Made by a program: the position numbers and the translations under genes | The notes under the pieces: generated by a model | Databases searched by the model: none | Told to the model about the DNA's origin: nothing | What the model saw: only the letters and a program-made list of their open reading frames with translations | In this document: positions 1-8,699 of the stretch, one piece after another | Layout: each line of letters opens with the position of its first letter | Position numbering within the stretch: position 1 is the first letter of the stretch | Assembly (NCBI GenBank): GCA_900754965.1 | Contig: CAAEEO010000034.1 | Span: forward strand, 10,712-74,711 | Length of the DNA stretch: 64,000 bases | Source of the DNA: an uncultured Oscillospiraceae bacterium | Lineage (GTDB): Bacteria > Bacillota > Clostridia > Oscillospirales > Oscillospiraceae | Direction of reading: 5' to 3'

Positions 1-266
1 CATCCGGACATCCGGCCCTGTTCCACGAACAGGAGCATGGCGGTGATTACCAGCATTTTATCTGCCAGGGGGTCCATAAATTTGCCGAAATTGGACACCT
101 GATTGTAATGCCGGGCGATATAGCCGTCCACAAAGTCGCTCAGGGAGGCAATGACAAACACGGCAAGGGCGGCATACTGCATGGCAGGGCCGTCCAGATA
201 CATCAGAACAATGAATACCGGAATGCAGAGCACCCGGAAAAGGGTGATTTTATTGGCAGTGGTCAT
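1..266 (-). CDS. pgsA: PgsA, phosphatidylglycerophosphate synthase (cut by window edge)
   Basis: This leftward gene runs off the left edge, so only its first 88 residues are visible, starting MTTANKITLFRV. They contain the CDP-alcohol phosphotransferase signature D-x2-DG-x2-AR-x8-G-x3-D-x3-D (SDFVDGYIAR, then GKFMDPLAD), which binds metal and the CDP headgroup. Proteins of this family make phosphatidylglycerophosphate from CDP-diacylglycerol and glycerol-3-phosphate in the membrane. A hydrophobic segment follows the start (about residues 9-24). The ATG lies 10 bases after the rimO stop and has a GAGGCG-type ribosome binding site, so it is probably the last visible gene of the prmC-recA-recX-rimO-pgsA run. 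A related CDP-alcohol transferase cannot be excluded without the C-terminus. Confidence 0.9.
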   Translation of the reverse strand, partial: MTTANKITLFRVLCIPVFIVLMYLDGPAMQYAALAVFVIASLSDFVDGYIARHYNQVSNFGKFMDPLADKMLVITAMLLFVEQGRMSG

Positions 267-276
267 GGGGGACGCC

Positions 277-1602
277 TCACTTTTCTGCGGACAGAGTGCC
301 CAACAGGTCTCCGTCCCGGGTGTCTCGGATGAACACCGGCACAATCTGACCGATCAGAGCCGGTTTTCCGCTGTCGAAGTACACCAGCCAGTCGATATCC
401 GGGGAGTCCGCCCAGCTGCGGCCGATGCACAGTCCGCTTTCTTCGTCATAGGCTTCCACCAGTACATCCAGGGTCTCGCCAATCTGGCTGACGGAGAAGT
501 CTTCCATGATCTGGGCCTGGATCTGCATGACCAGATCTGCCCGGTGCCGTGCAACATCGCTGTCCACATGGGGCATAGCAGCGGCGGGCGTGCCGTCCTC
601 CGGAGAATAGGGGAACACACCGGCACGCTCGATTTTGGCGTGGCGCAGGAAGGTACACAGCTCCTCGAATTCCTCCTCGCCCTCCCCGGGAAGACCGGTG
701 ATCAGACTGGTGCGAAGAACCAGATTGGGGATGCGCTCCCGGAGCTTATCAAACAGGACGCGAATCTCCTCTCCGGTGCCCCGGCGGTTCATGGCTTTCA
801 GGATACCGTCGTTGATGTGCTGAATGGGAATGTCCAGATATTTGACGATCTTCTCTTCTACGGCAATGGTCTCGATCAGTTCATCGTCAAAGGCATCGGG
901 GTAGAGATAGTGCAGTCGAATCCACTGGATGCCGGGGATCTGGCACAGCCGGCGGAGCAGTTCAGACAGCCGGCGGCCGCCGTACAGATCCTCGCCGTAG
1001 CGGGTGATATCCTGGGCAATGACAATCAGTTCCCGGCAGCCCTGTGCGGCCAGATCTTCTGCCTCCTGCACAATGGCCTCCATGGGGCGGCTGCGGTAGC
1101 GGCCCCGGATAGAGGGGATGACGCAGAATGCACACCAGTTGTTGCAGCCCTCTGCAATGCGCAGATAGGCCCAGTTGGGGCCGGTGCTGACCACGCGGCC
1201 CAGTTCTTCAATGGGGCCGTTTTTATCGGCAAAAGACTCGATGACCTGTCCTTCCTCCAACTGTGCCAGAACCTGGTCGATAGAGCCGAAACTGGCGATG
1301 CCGACCAAAGCATCCACCTCGGGCAGTTCCTGGAGAATTTCCTCGCGGTAGCGCTGCGCCAGGCATCCGGCGACCACCAGATATTTCACCTGACCGGATT
1401 TTTTCAGTTCTCCGATCTGCAGAATGGTATCAATGGCCTCCTGGGTGGCACTTTCGATAAAGGCGCAGGTGTTGATGATGACTGCGTCTGCCTGTTCCGG
1501 CGCGGATACGATCTCGTGGCCGGCCTGTTGGGTCTGAAACAGCATCTGCTCACTGTTGACCGTGTTTTTGGGGCAGCCCAGTGAAATAAAACTAATCTTC
1601 AA
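277..1602 (-). CDS. rimO: RimO, ribosomal protein S12 (Asp) methylthiotransferase
   Basis: A 441-residue radical-SAM methylthiotransferase. The N-terminal UPF0004 domain supplies three conserved cysteines (C10 in GCPKN, C46 in INTC, C80 in AGC) for an auxiliary Fe-S cluster. The radical-SAM motif C-x3-C-x2-C is at C153/C157/C160 (GCNNWCAFC). A C-terminal TRAM-like region (about residues 370-437) follows. RimO adds a methylthio group to the conserved aspartate of ribosomal protein S12. The tRNA-modifying paralogue MiaB is the alternative, but the SLGCPKNTVNSE start and the DIPIQHINDGILKAMNR segment fit RimO better. Its start overlaps the end of recX by 11 bases, which implies translational coupling. 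Confidence 0.93.
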   Translation of the reverse strand: MKISFISLGCPKNTVNSEQMLFQTQQAGHEIVSAPEQADAVIINTCAFIESATQEAIDTILQIGELKKSGQVKYLVVAGCLAQRYREEILQELPEVDALVGIASFGSIDQVLAQLEEGQVIESFADKNGPIEELGRVVSTGPNWAYLRIAEGCNNWCAFCVIPSIRGRYRSRPMEAIVQEAEDLAAQGCRELIVIAQDITRYGEDLYGGRRLSELLRRLCQIPGIQWIRLHYLYPDAFDDELIETIAVEEKIVKYLDIPIQHINDGILKAMNRRGTGEEIRVLFDKLRERIPNLVLRTSLITGLPGEGEEEFEELCTFLRHAKIERAGVFPYSPEDGTPAAAMPHVDSDVARHRADLVMQIQAQIMEDFSVSQIGETLDVLVEAYDEESGLCIGRSWADSPDIDWLVYFDSGKPALIGQIVPVFIRDTRDGDLLGTLSAEK

Positions 1603-2089
1603 AATTGATTCCCTCTGTCATTCCATAAAATTCTTCATTATCCTGATCTGCCAGAACCCGCTGTTTGGCGGACTGGATTTCGGACCAGGAAAAGCCGCGG
1701 CGCAGCAGTGCGTCAGTGGCTCTTTTCAATTCTGCTCGATCCGGGGCGGAACTGCGCAATTTGCTGCGCAGGAGCCGGTCGATGGTTTCGTCCTGCTCCG
1801 GGTATTGGAGCATTGCCTCTTCCCAGAGGTCTTTCGGCAAGCCGTGCCGGAACAGTTCGTTCCGGATGCGGGATTTGCCGTACCCTTTGGCGGCGTAGTG
1901 GCGGACCACCATAGCGGCATAGCGGACATCGTCCACAACGCCCAGGTCGACCAGCCAGTCGGCAACGGCCTCAGCCGCCTCGGGGGATTCGCCTTTGGCA
2001 GTGAGTTTCTCAATCAGCTCCCGGCGAGATACATCCCGGCGCTCCAGAATTCGCAGCGCCCGGGTTTTGGTTTGTTCCGGCAGCTCCAT
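1592..2089 (-). CDS. recX: RecX, regulatory partner of RecA
   Basis: A 165-residue basic, helical protein made of repeated three-helix units with RecX wording (RRDVSRRELIEKL, DDVRYAAMVVRHYAAKGYGKSRI, LLRRGFSWSEI). RecX binds RecA filaments and limits recombinase activity. The start codon shares one base with the recA stop (TGATG), the usual recA-recX coupling. The C-terminus overlaps the start of rimO. Length is typical for the family. Confidence 0.93.
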   Translation of the reverse strand: MELPEQTKTRALRILERRDVSRRELIEKLTAKGESPEAAEAVADWLVDLGVVDDVRYAAMVVRHYAAKGYGKSRIRNELFRHGLPKDLWEEAMLQYPEQDETIDRLLRSKLRSSAPDRAELKRATDALLRRGFSWSEIQSAKQRVLADQDNEEFYGMTEGINFED

Positions 2090-3189
2090 CAGCCTTCAAA
2101 ATCGTCCGCGCTCACATCCACAGCCCGGCCGGCCGCCTGGGCGGCTTTCTTTGCCTGGGGGGACAGGAGTTTCACGGCGTTGGCGCGAATCTGCTCTTCA
2201 ATCTGATCGCTGACATCCGGGTTATCCAGCAGATACTGGCGCACATTGTCCCGACCCTGAATCCGGCTGCCATTGACGGTGAACCAGGCACCGCCCTTTT
2301 CGATAATGTCCAACTTGACGCCCAGGTCGATGATCTCACCGACTTTGGAGATGCCTTCGCCATAGATGATGTCAAACTCTGCCTCCTTGAAGGGGGGAGC
2401 GACCTTGTTTTTGACCACTTTGGCCCGGGTACGGTTGCCGATGACCTCGGTGCCGGATTTCAGGGTTTCTACACGGCGCATATCAATGCGGACACTGGAG
2501 AAGTATTTCAGTGCCCGGCCGCCGGGGGTGGTTTCCGGGTTGCCGTACATCACGCCGATCTTTTCCCGGAGCTGATTGATAAAGACCACCACGCAGTTGG
2601 TTTTGGAAACGATACCGGCCAGTTTCCGCAGGGCCTGACTCATCAGACGCGCCACAACGCCCACACTGGATTCACCCATTTCTCCTTCCAGTTCGGAGCG
2701 GGGCAGCAGCGCGGCCACGGAGTCTACCACCACACAGTCGATGGCGCCGGAGCGCACCAGTTGCTCGGTAATTTCCAGAGCCTGCTCTCCGGTGTCCGGC
2801 TGAGAGATCAGCAGTTCGTCAATGTTCACGCCCAGTGCCCGGGCGTAGGCAGGTTCCAGTGCGTGTTCCACATCGATGAAAGCCACATCGCCGCCCAATT
2901 TCTGGGCACTGGCCAGAATATGCAGGGCCAGCGTGGTCTTACCGCAGGATTCCGGCCCATAGATCTCCACGATGCGGCCTCTGGGAACGCCGCCGATACC
3001 CAGCGCCAGATCCAAAGACAGGGAACCGGTGGAGATGGCCTCCACATTCACGGGAATATCATCGCCAAGGCGCATGATGGCGCCTTTGCCGAAATTCTTT
3101 TCAATTTGTGCCAGAGCTGTTTCCAGCGCTTTCTTTTTATCTTCCGCCTGTCCGGGCGGTGTTACAGTACCCATATTACTTTTTGCCAT
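2089..3189 (-). CDS. recA: RecA recombinase
   Basis: A 366-residue RecA with the full core. The Walker A motif GPESCGKTT is at residues 78-86, the Walker B segment reads IDCVVVDSVAALLP, and the L2 DNA-binding region includes NQLREKIGVMYGNPETTPGG. RecA forms ATP-dependent filaments on single-stranded DNA for strand exchange and for triggering LexA cleavage. A GAGGTG ribosome binding site precedes the ATG. Only 44 bases separate it from prmC upstream, and I saw no clear LexA-box palindrome or promoter there, so it may be transcribed with prmC. Confidence 0.98.
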   Translation of the reverse strand: MAKSNMGTVTPPGQAEDKKKALETALAQIEKNFGKGAIMRLGDDIPVNVEAISTGSLSLDLALGIGGVPRGRIVEIYGPESCGKTTLALHILASAQKLGGDVAFIDVEHALEPAYARALGVNIDELLISQPDTGEQALEITEQLVRSGAIDCVVVDSVAALLPRSELEGEMGESSVGVVARLMSQALRKLAGIVSKTNCVVVFINQLREKIGVMYGNPETTPGGRALKYFSSVRIDMRRVETLKSGTEVIGNRTRAKVVKNKVAPPFKEAEFDIIYGEGISKVGEIIDLGVKLDIIEKGGAWFTVNGSRIQGRDNVRQYLLDNPDVSDQIEEQIRANAVKLLSPQAKKAAQAAGRAVDVSADDFEG

Positions 3190-3233
3190 TTGTTACACCT
3201 CATTTATTGAAGATCAGGGGTTGTCTATCTGCA

Positions 3234-4091
3234 TTATAGCTGACCGGATACGACTCTTTCGGTACAGCCTGTGTCCAAAACGGAGTGAACATCCCGGAAA
3301 CCGGCCTGACGCATCAGTTCCATGATATGGGCGGCCTGGTCTTCGCCTACCTCAAACATCAGGTAGCCGCCCGGGCGCAGGCAGGATTTCCATTTTTCCA
3401 GAATGACCTCATAAAAATCGTAGCCATCCTCGCCGCCGTCCAATGCCTCAGTGGGCTCATATTCCCGCACAGAGGGGTCCAGTGACAGGACATCCTGACT
3501 GCGGATATAGGGCGGGTTGGACACGATCAGGTCGAAAGTCCCGATATGGGCGGGCGGGTCCTGAAAGACATCTGCCTTCATACAGGCCACTCTGGCGCCC
3601 AGGGTACATTTCATCACATTGGAGCGGGCCACCCGCAGGGCTTTGTCGCTCAGGTCTACCATGACGATGCGGGAATTGGGCAGCTGTTTGCCGATGGCAC
3701 AGCCGATGCACCCGCTGCCGCAGCACAGATCCATGACCCGAGGGCGGTTGGATTTTCCCCGGAAGGCACTGATTGCATGGGAGACCAGAACTTCCGTATC
3801 GACCCGGGGGATGAGCACATCCGGTGTGACATTCAAATCCAGGCCGTAGAATTCCCAGCTGCCGAGAATGTAGGCCAGAGGTTCTCCGGCCAGACGGCGG
3901 GCAATCATGGCCTGGGCGGCGGAGATAATGTCCTGCCCGGTGTAGAGCATGAAGTCACGGACCAGTTCGTCCGGCGTTTTTCCGGCTGCATGGGCTGCAA
4001 TCAGACGGGCCTCCAGATTGGCGTTTTCCACGCCGTTTTCCCGGAGCGTGTTCCGGATATCAATATACAGTTGGTTGTAGGTTTTTAACAA
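3234..4091 (-). CDS. prmC: PrmC (HemK), release factor glutamine methyltransferase
   Basis: A class I SAM methyltransferase that methylates the GGQ glutamine of peptide chain release factors. The motif-I loop reads VMDLCCGSGCIG and the substrate-glutamine binding NPPY motif is at about residues 182-185 (IVSNPPYIR). The N-terminal helical domain (LREN...LEARLIAAH) is characteristic. I chose a TTG start (MLKTYNQLY...) because AGGTGAT sits five bases before it. A GTG nine bases further upstream (4100) is in frame but has no ribosome binding site. It lies between the DUF1385 gene and recA on the same strand. Confidence 0.93.
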   Translation of the reverse strand: MLKTYNQLYIDIRNTLRENGVENANLEARLIAAHAAGKTPDELVRDFMLYTGQDIISAAQAMIARRLAGEPLAYILGSWEFYGLDLNVTPDVLIPRVDTEVLVSHAISAFRGKSNRPRVMDLCCGSGCIGCAIGKQLPNSRIVMVDLSDKALRVARSNVMKCTLGARVACMKADVFQDPPAHIGTFDLIVSNPPYIRSQDVLSLDPSVREYEPTEALDGGEDGYDFYEVILEKWKSCLRPGGYLMFEVGEDQAAHIMELMRQAGFRDVHSVLDTGCTERVVSGQL

Positions 4092-4132
4092 GCAGATCAC
4101 CTGTCACATATAAATTATAGGAGTGCGGTCGG

Positions 4133-5080
4133 TTACCAGGCATCGGCGCCCTGCTCTTCAGGGATCACCAACTCCATAGCGCGGATGGCACATTCAATCA
4201 TGCTGTCATCCGGTTCGTTGGTGGTGATGCGCTGAATCTGTTTGCCCGGCCAGGAAAGGATGGAGGACAGCAGGTTATCATGGCCGCCGGCCCAGCGGTT
4301 GATCTCATAGCTGATGCCCACGATCAGAGGCAGGACCAGCAGTTTGCAGCCCATCCGCGCCCAGGTGTTGGACACATGGATCAGGGAACCGACCAGAATA
4401 CTCACGATGATGACCACAAACATAAAACTGGTGCCGCAGCGCGGATGCAGCCGGGGCTGAACGCGGACATTTTCCACGGTCAGAGGCTGCTGCCGTTCAT
4501 AACAGAAAATGGTCTTGTGCTCCGCACCATGGTAGGAAAAGACTCTGGAAATTTCCGGAATTCTGGCACAGAGGGCCAGATAGATGAAGAAAATCACCAG
4601 TTTGCACAGACCTTCCAGCAGGGTGCGGGCGTAAAAGTTGTCCTGGACGCCGGGGATCAGACCCACCAGAAAGGTGGGCAGGAAGAGAAAAAGCATCAGC
4701 GACAGTCCCAGACCCATGATCATGGCCACGCCGATGATCAGTTTCTGGGCAGTCTCGTTGGAGAAATGTTTCTCAATCCAGAGGTCCAGCTTTCCGGGTT
4801 CTTCCTGCTGGTCTTCCGGGAGCAGGGAGGCGGAATAGGACAGAGCCTTGATGCCGTTGACAAGGGAAACCACCAGGGCGGCGGCGCCGCGAATGATGGG
4901 CCAGCCCAAAACAGGGCATTTTTCTTTCAGGGGATGGATCTCTTCCACTTTTTCCACCAGACCGTCTTCCGTGCGGCAGACAATGGCCTGCTTGAACGGA
5001 CCGCGCATCAAAATGCCCTCCATCAGGGCCTGTCCGCCGATACTGGTGCGAAAAGATACTTTAGGGTTAGCGTTGCTCAT
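4133..5080 (-). CDS. DUF1385 (YqhQ-like) multi-pass membrane protein
   Basis: A 315-residue protein of the DUF1385 family, recognised from the N-terminal signature GGQALMEGILMRGP and the central YHGAEHKTIFCYE and PRLHPRCGTSF motifs. About four hydrophobic segments are visible (near residues 62-75, 115-140, 155-175 and 218-250), so it is an inner-membrane protein. The histidine/cysteine-rich conserved motifs suggest metal binding, but no function is established that I know of. In many Firmicutes this gene lies next to prmC, as here (prmC begins about 40 bases downstream). Confidence 0.88.
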   Translation of the reverse strand: MSNANPKVSFRTSIGGQALMEGILMRGPFKQAIVCRTEDGLVEKVEEIHPLKEKCPVLGWPIIRGAAALVVSLVNGIKALSYSASLLPEDQQEEPGKLDLWIEKHFSNETAQKLIIGVAMIMGLGLSLMLFLFLPTFLVGLIPGVQDNFYARTLLEGLCKLVIFFIYLALCARIPEISRVFSYHGAEHKTIFCYERQQPLTVENVRVQPRLHPRCGTSFMFVVIIVSILVGSLIHVSNTWARMGCKLLVLPLIVGISYEINRWAGGHDNLLSSILSWPGKQIQRITTNEPDDSMIECAIRAMELVIPEEQGADAW

Positions 5081-5082
5081 AG

Positions 5083-6120
5083 TTACCTCGGTTCTGCAGT
5101 TTGGGATTCTCCCAGGGGGAGTTTGACGGTGACGCAGGTGCCGCCACCGGGAGCATTTGCAACGGCCAGGTTCCCGCCGTGACGGGTGATGATCTCATCA
5201 CAGACGGCCAGTCCGATGCCGTTGCCCCGGATGTGGGAACTGCCTTTGTAGAATTTTTCTTTCACATGAGCCAGTTCAGATTCCGGGATTCCGGGACCGT
5301 GATCCCGGAAAGAGATGGAAACGGTTTCCGGCGCACAATTCATGTGGACTTCGATGGTTTCCCCACCGATGCCGTACTTGGCGGCATTGTCCAGAATGTT
5401 TAGAAATACCTGCCGCAGCCGTTCCGGGTCACCGTTGATGAGGGGGATGTCCCCTTCGGGGATCTCATAGATCAGTTTCATATTCTCTTTTTTCAGCAGG
5501 TCGCTGTAGGTCATGATGGCGTCCTCCAGCTCTGCAGTGATGTCCACCAGTTCCATGGTCAGCTTGAACCGGCCGTCCTGGATACGGGTGAACTCCAACA
5601 AGTCGCTGACCATGTTGGTCAGCCGTCCGGCCTCTCGACCGATGATCTCCAGCCCCCGGCGGGAGTCGCCGGTGATGTTCTCGTCAAAGAGCATAGTTTC
5701 GCTCCAACCGGTGATGGCTGTGAGCGGGGTGCGCAGTTCATGGGAAACGGAAGAAATGAACTCCGACTGCACCTTTTCTGCCTCGCAGATTTTCGTGGAC
5801 ATCTCGTTGATGGCATCGGTCAGATCGCCGATCTCATCATCACCGGCTTTCACAGCCTGCAGGCCATATCCGCCGTCGGAAATACGGTGGGCCAGATCGG
5901 TCACTTCGCTGATAGGTTCTGTGATACTGCGGATGAACTTGAAATTGGCATAGACCACCAGTCCGCCGAGCAGTGCAAACATCAAAACGGTGAGCACGGT
6001 CCATCCTCTGGAAAGGAACAGGTAGCACAGCAGGCCTGCCAGAATCAGGGCCGCTACGGAGATGACGGCATTGAGGGCGCCGCGGGCTTTCAAAGTGGTA
6101 AATTTTTTCTGCATTTCCAT
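5083..6120 (-). CDS. Sensor histidine kinase (HAMP-HisKA-HATPase)
   Basis: A membrane sensor kinase of 345 residues. Two hydrophobic helices (about residues 18-58) lie close together with almost no extracellular loop, so the sensed signal is probably in the membrane or cytoplasm. A HAMP-like linker (ITEPISEVTDLAHRI), a HisKA box with phospho-accepting H127 (SHELRTPLT), and ATPase N, G1 and G2 boxes (NILDNAAKYG, DHGPGIP, GNGIGLAV) follow. I used the ATG two bases after the response regulator stop; an in-frame GTG at 6135 would overlap that gene. It forms a two-gene operon with the regulator. The target genes are unknown. Confidence 0.88.
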   Translation of the reverse strand: MEMQKKFTTLKARGALNAVISVAALILAGLLCYLFLSRGWTVLTVLMFALLGGLVVYANFKFIRSITEPISEVTDLAHRISDGGYGLQAVKAGDDEIGDLTDAINEMSTKICEAEKVQSEFISSVSHELRTPLTAITGWSETMLFDENITGDSRRGLEIIGREAGRLTNMVSDLLEFTRIQDGRFKLTMELVDITAELEDAIMTYSDLLKKENMKLIYEIPEGDIPLINGDPERLRQVFLNILDNAAKYGIGGETIEVHMNCAPETVSISFRDHGPGIPESELAHVKEKFYKGSSHIRGNGIGLAVCDEIITRHGGNLAVANAPGGGTCVTVKLPLGESQTAEPR

Positions 6121-6122
6121 GG

Positions 6123-6809
6123 TCAGGAACCCCACTTGTAACCGTATCCCCAGATGGTGGTGATATAGGCAGGATTGGTAGGATCGTCCTCAATCTTCAA
6201 ACGCAGACGACGAATGTTCACATCCACGATTTTCAGTTCCCCGGCATAATCATCGCCCCAGATGGCGCTGAGAATATCGCCCCGGGACAGGGCCTTTCCG
6301 GGATTGCTCATGAACAGATTCATAATGGCAAACTCCGTTTGGGTCAGCCGGACGCGCTCTCCGTTTTTCTCAAAAACCCGGTTGGAGGGATTGAGGCGGA
6401 AAGGACCGGAAATCAGCGCCCCTCCGGTGTTTTCCAAGGTGTTTCCCAGTCGGCGGTACAGTGCGTCGATCCGGGCAATCAGCTCCGACGGGGAGAAAGG
6501 TTTGGTGACATAATCATCAGCCCCGGTCATCAGCCCCGTGACTTTATCCATTTCCTGGCTTTTCGCCGTAAGCATAATAATACCGGTCTTGGCACCGGAT
6601 GCGCGGATCCGTCGGCATACTTCAAAGCCGTCGATACCGGGCAGCATCACATCCAGCAATGCCACACCGATGTCGGGATGTTCCCGCAGCCTGTCCAGAG
6701 CCTGTTCACCGGTCTCTGCTTCTATGGGGTCATATCCGTAGCGCTGTAAATTGATCACAATAAAACTGCGGATATTGGCCTCGTCCTCTAAAACAAGCAC
6801 TTTTTTCAT
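6123..6809 (-). CDS. OmpR/PhoB-family response regulator
   Basis: A 228-residue response regulator. The receiver domain has the acidic pair EDE (residues 8-10), phospho-acceptor D53 (LLDVMLPG), and the conserved T and K in IIMLTAK and TKPF. A C-terminal winged-helix DNA-binding domain ends in the typical YITTIWGYGYKW. An AAAGGAG ribosome binding site precedes the ATG. It is transcribed ahead of its partner kinase and divergently from a phosphopantetheinyl transferase. Nothing nearby identifies the stimulus. The Pho-type genes at 32-36 kb have their own kinase but no regulator, so cross-pairing is possible but unproven. Confidence 0.92.
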   Translation of the reverse strand: MKKVLVLEDEANIRSFIVINLQRYGYDPIEAETGEQALDRLREHPDIGVALLDVMLPGIDGFEVCRRIRASGAKTGIIMLTAKSQEMDKVTGLMTGADDYVTKPFSPSELIARIDALYRRLGNTLENTGGALISGPFRLNPSNRVFEKNGERVRLTQTEFAIMNLFMSNPGKALSRGDILSAIWGDDYAGELKIVDVNIRRLRLKIEDDPTNPAYITTIWGYGYKWGS

Positions 6810-6960
6810 ACAGTCCGATACTCCTTTGTAATGGGACAGTCATTCTTTTTATAAATGAACGGATACATCTTAACATATATTTTCAATAAATGGTAGTAAA
6901 AGATTTCAAAATGTGCTATATTTAAACACACATTGTAATACCTGCTAGGGAGGTGGCAGA

Positions 6961-7551
6961 ATGCTGGCACTTTTTTGTACCGATATTCGAAACGCAGATG
7001 AACGGATGGCGCGCCGAAAGGGACGCAGTCCGCAGAAAGGGAGTGCGTTCGGGATTTCTCTGCTGGAAGTGGCGGTAAGGGCGACTTGGGGCATTGACCT
7101 GCCGGAGATCGTTCCGCCCATGGGCGGAAAACCGGCATTTGCGGCAGAGCCGGAAAAATTTTTCTCCATCAGCCACACCAAGACCCATGTGATGGTGGCG
7201 CTGTCGGACCGCCCGGTGGGCGTGGATGTGGAAACGCATCGGGAAATCTCTGAGGCCAGCGCCCGCTCACTGATGGATGAGGTGGAGGCGGAGACCTTTG
7301 ACTTTTTCGAGCTGTGGTGTCTGCGGGAGAGCTTGTATAAGCTGAATGGTGCGGGCAATCTCCGGGAAGTGCTGCGATTCCGCCGCCAGGGAGAGCAGAT
7401 TTTGTACCCGGTGCCCGATGTGTACGGACGGCTGATTTCCGGGATTGAGGGCTGTTCGGCTGCGGTTTGCCAGGAAAATCCTTTTGATTTGCCGGAAGTA
7501 CAATGGGTGGATGTTCAGCGTCTTTGTCGGGAATCGAAAGAAAGTTTTTGA
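6961..7551 (+). CDS. Sfp-type 4'-phosphopantetheinyl transferase
   Basis: A 196-residue protein with the conserved PPTase motifs: GGKPAF (P1-like), FSISHTKTHVMVALSD followed by VGVDVE (the acidic Mg2+ site), and WCLRESLYKLNG (the W-x-x-x-E-x-x-x-K motif). These enzymes move phosphopantetheine from CoA to a serine of acyl- or peptidyl-carrier proteins. It is a little shorter than classical Sfp. No NRPS, PKS or carrier-protein gene is in the window, so the substrate is unknown; it could serve the fatty-acid ACP. A GGGAGGTGG ribosome binding site lies six bases before the ATG. Confidence 0.87.
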   Translation: MLALFCTDIRNADERMARRKGRSPQKGSAFGISLLEVAVRATWGIDLPEIVPPMGGKPAFAAEPEKFFSISHTKTHVMVALSDRPVGVDVETHREISEASARSLMDEVEAETFDFFELWCLRESLYKLNGAGNLREVLRFRRQGEQILYPVPDVYGRLISGIEGCSAAVCQENPFDLPEVQWVDVQRLCRESKESF

Positions 7552-7610
7552 TTAGGTCTTGCAATTTGCACGGATTCGTTGTATAATCCCATCATCCCAT
7601 CTTTTGGTTT

Positions 7611-7695
7611 GCCGGTGTGATGGAATCGGTAGACGTGCCGCACTCAAAATGCGGTGGAGAAATCCGTGCCGGTTCGAGTCCGGCCACCGGCACCA
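7611..7695 (+). tRNA. tRNA-Leu (anticodon CAA)
   Basis: An 85-base class II tRNA with acceptor stem GCCGGTG/CACCGGC, anticodon stem CCGCA/TGCGG enclosing loop CTCAAAA (anticodon CAA), a long variable arm, the T-loop GGTTCGAGTCC and an encoded CCA. It reads UUG codons. Confidence 0.96.
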
Positions 7696-7729
7696 AGTCG
7701 GAGCAAAGTTCGCTTTGCTCCGACTTTTT
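7696..7729 (+). terminator. Rho-independent terminator of tRNA-Leu
   Basis: A perfect 12-base-pair stem (GTCGGAGCAAAG / CTTTGCTCCGAC) closed by a TTCG tetraloop and followed by TTTTT, starting right after the CCA end. Confidence 0.95.
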
Positions 7730-7750
7730 GCATTCTTTGCATAGAAAAGG

Positions 7751-7781
7751 GCGCGTACTGCATTGCAGTCCGCGCTTTTTT
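7751..7781 (+). terminator. Second, tandem terminator-like hairpin
   Basis: GCGCG/CGCGC plus ACTGC/GCAGT with one internal mismatch, followed by six T. It lies 21 bases after the first terminator and may act as a backup. Confidence 0.7.
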
Positions 7782-7866
7782 GATTAGGACTTGGCTTTCT
7801 CACAGAACGGCAGGAGTGCTGTGTGAAATGAAGTGTATTTTGCACAGATAAATGTTTGAAAAACGC

Positions 7867-7985
7867 TTGACTTTTTGGATAAATTACACTAAACTTAAAT
7901 TGTATAATACAGCAAGGGATTTCTTTTAATGCTGTGCTGTTTTGGGAGGTTGACCATCGATACGTTTTGTGGCGAATGGGTAATC
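7867..7985 (+). promoter_or_regulatory. Promoter and leader related to the cobalamin operon leader
   Basis: TTGACT at 7867-7872 starts a stretch that aligns by eye with 8610-8725 upstream of the cobalamin riboswitch. Shared words include TTGAC-TTTTG, AGC-A-GG-AT, an exact ATCGAT and TTTTGTGGC-AATG. The -10 that would match (position 7891) reads AAACTT, but a TATAAT lies at 7903-7908. The riboswitch core itself is not present here. The rest of 7782-8079 shows no gene; it ends with an AGGAGG ribosome binding site for the gene at 8080. Confidence 0.5.
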
Positions 7986-8079
7986 TGCTTGAACTATCAG
8001 TAAGATGTCCGTAAAAACAATCAGACAATTAGATATGTAAAATCAATCTGATATCTGTCAACCCTGGTCAGGAGGAAAC

Positions 8080-8487
8080 ATGAATTTCAAACAAATCCTT
8101 TCTGTCGCATTTTATTTTCTGATTGCCCATGTTGCATTGGTCTTGGTGATATACAGAATCGTTTATTATCACTTTCCTGTTGAGTGGGATTACGATGGAA
8201 GAATCATGGTTGTTATATTGTGGATTTATGCCTCTTTTATGCTGTGGTATTGCAGGTTAAGAACAACATATCTCCTATCAAACGCAGATACGGAATTAAG
8301 AGATAAAATGCTGGTTTGTCAAGATTTACTTTGGGGACTGTTCGTCACGATCACTCTTTTTTATGAAGGCGCTTTTGGTTACATGGTTTTGGTGCCGTCG
8401 ATGCTTAGCAAGGCCGCAGTTTATCCGGTCATCGTGATTGTAGATCATTACTTGTGCGTTCAGGCCTGCAAAAAGCTTTTATCGTAG
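8080..8487 (+). CDS. Small multi-pass membrane protein of unknown function
   Basis: A 135-residue protein that I do not recognise. Four hydrophobic segments are visible (about residues 5-27, 41-58, 85-102 and 105-125), with short polar loops such as RTTYLLSNADTELRDKM. It has a good AGGAGG site six bases before the ATG. It stands alone between tRNA-Leu and the cobalamin-uptake operon, and its leader resembles the start of the cobalamin operon leader. A role linked to the vitamin is therefore conceivable but not shown. AT content is higher than in its neighbours, which may mean recent acquisition. Confidence 0.7.
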   Translation: MNFKQILSVAFYFLIAHVALVLVIYRIVYYHFPVEWDYDGRIMVVILWIYASFMLWYCRLRTTYLLSNADTELRDKMLVCQDLLWGLFVTITLFYEGAFGYMVLVPSMLSKAAVYPVIVIVDHYLCVQACKKLLS

Positions 8488-8544
8488 TCCTGTGAGACGG
8501 AAACAACATTCTCAAGACAGTATCGCATAGACTTAAAAGCGGAG

Positions 8545-8579
8545 AGCAGGGCGGAGCGATTCGCCCTGCTTGTTCTTAT
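8545..8579 (+). terminator. Probable terminator after the small membrane protein
   Basis: A nine-pair stem AGCAGGGCG/CGCCCTGCT followed by a T-rich but interrupted tract (TGTTCTTATTTCTT). Confidence 0.65.
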
Positions 8580-8609
8580 TTCTTATACTGGGAGATATTG
8601 GAAGAATCG

Positions 8610-8639
8610 TTGACATTTTGCGGGGATTTGTACTATACT
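8610..8639 (+). promoter_or_regulatory. Sigma-A promoter of the cobalamin-uptake operon
   Basis: TTGACA at 8610-8615 and TATACT at 8634-8639 with an 18-base spacer. The predicted start leaves a leader of about 560 bases ahead of the first gene. Confidence 0.8.
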
Positions 8640-8699
8640 GAGATGAAAAGCGCAGCGAGGAATGCCTCTTAGCGTGGCACTGTCATTTGAAATTGAATA

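Noticed and set aside
151..1584. A 477-residue open frame on the + strand
   Set aside because: It lies opposite rimO, which has intact cysteine motifs. Its product has no recognisable domain and the codon bias is that of an antisense shadow.
3190..3233. A LexA box before recA
   Set aside because: Only 44 bases separate recA from prmC, and I found no convincing palindrome. SOS control could act further upstream but is not visible here.
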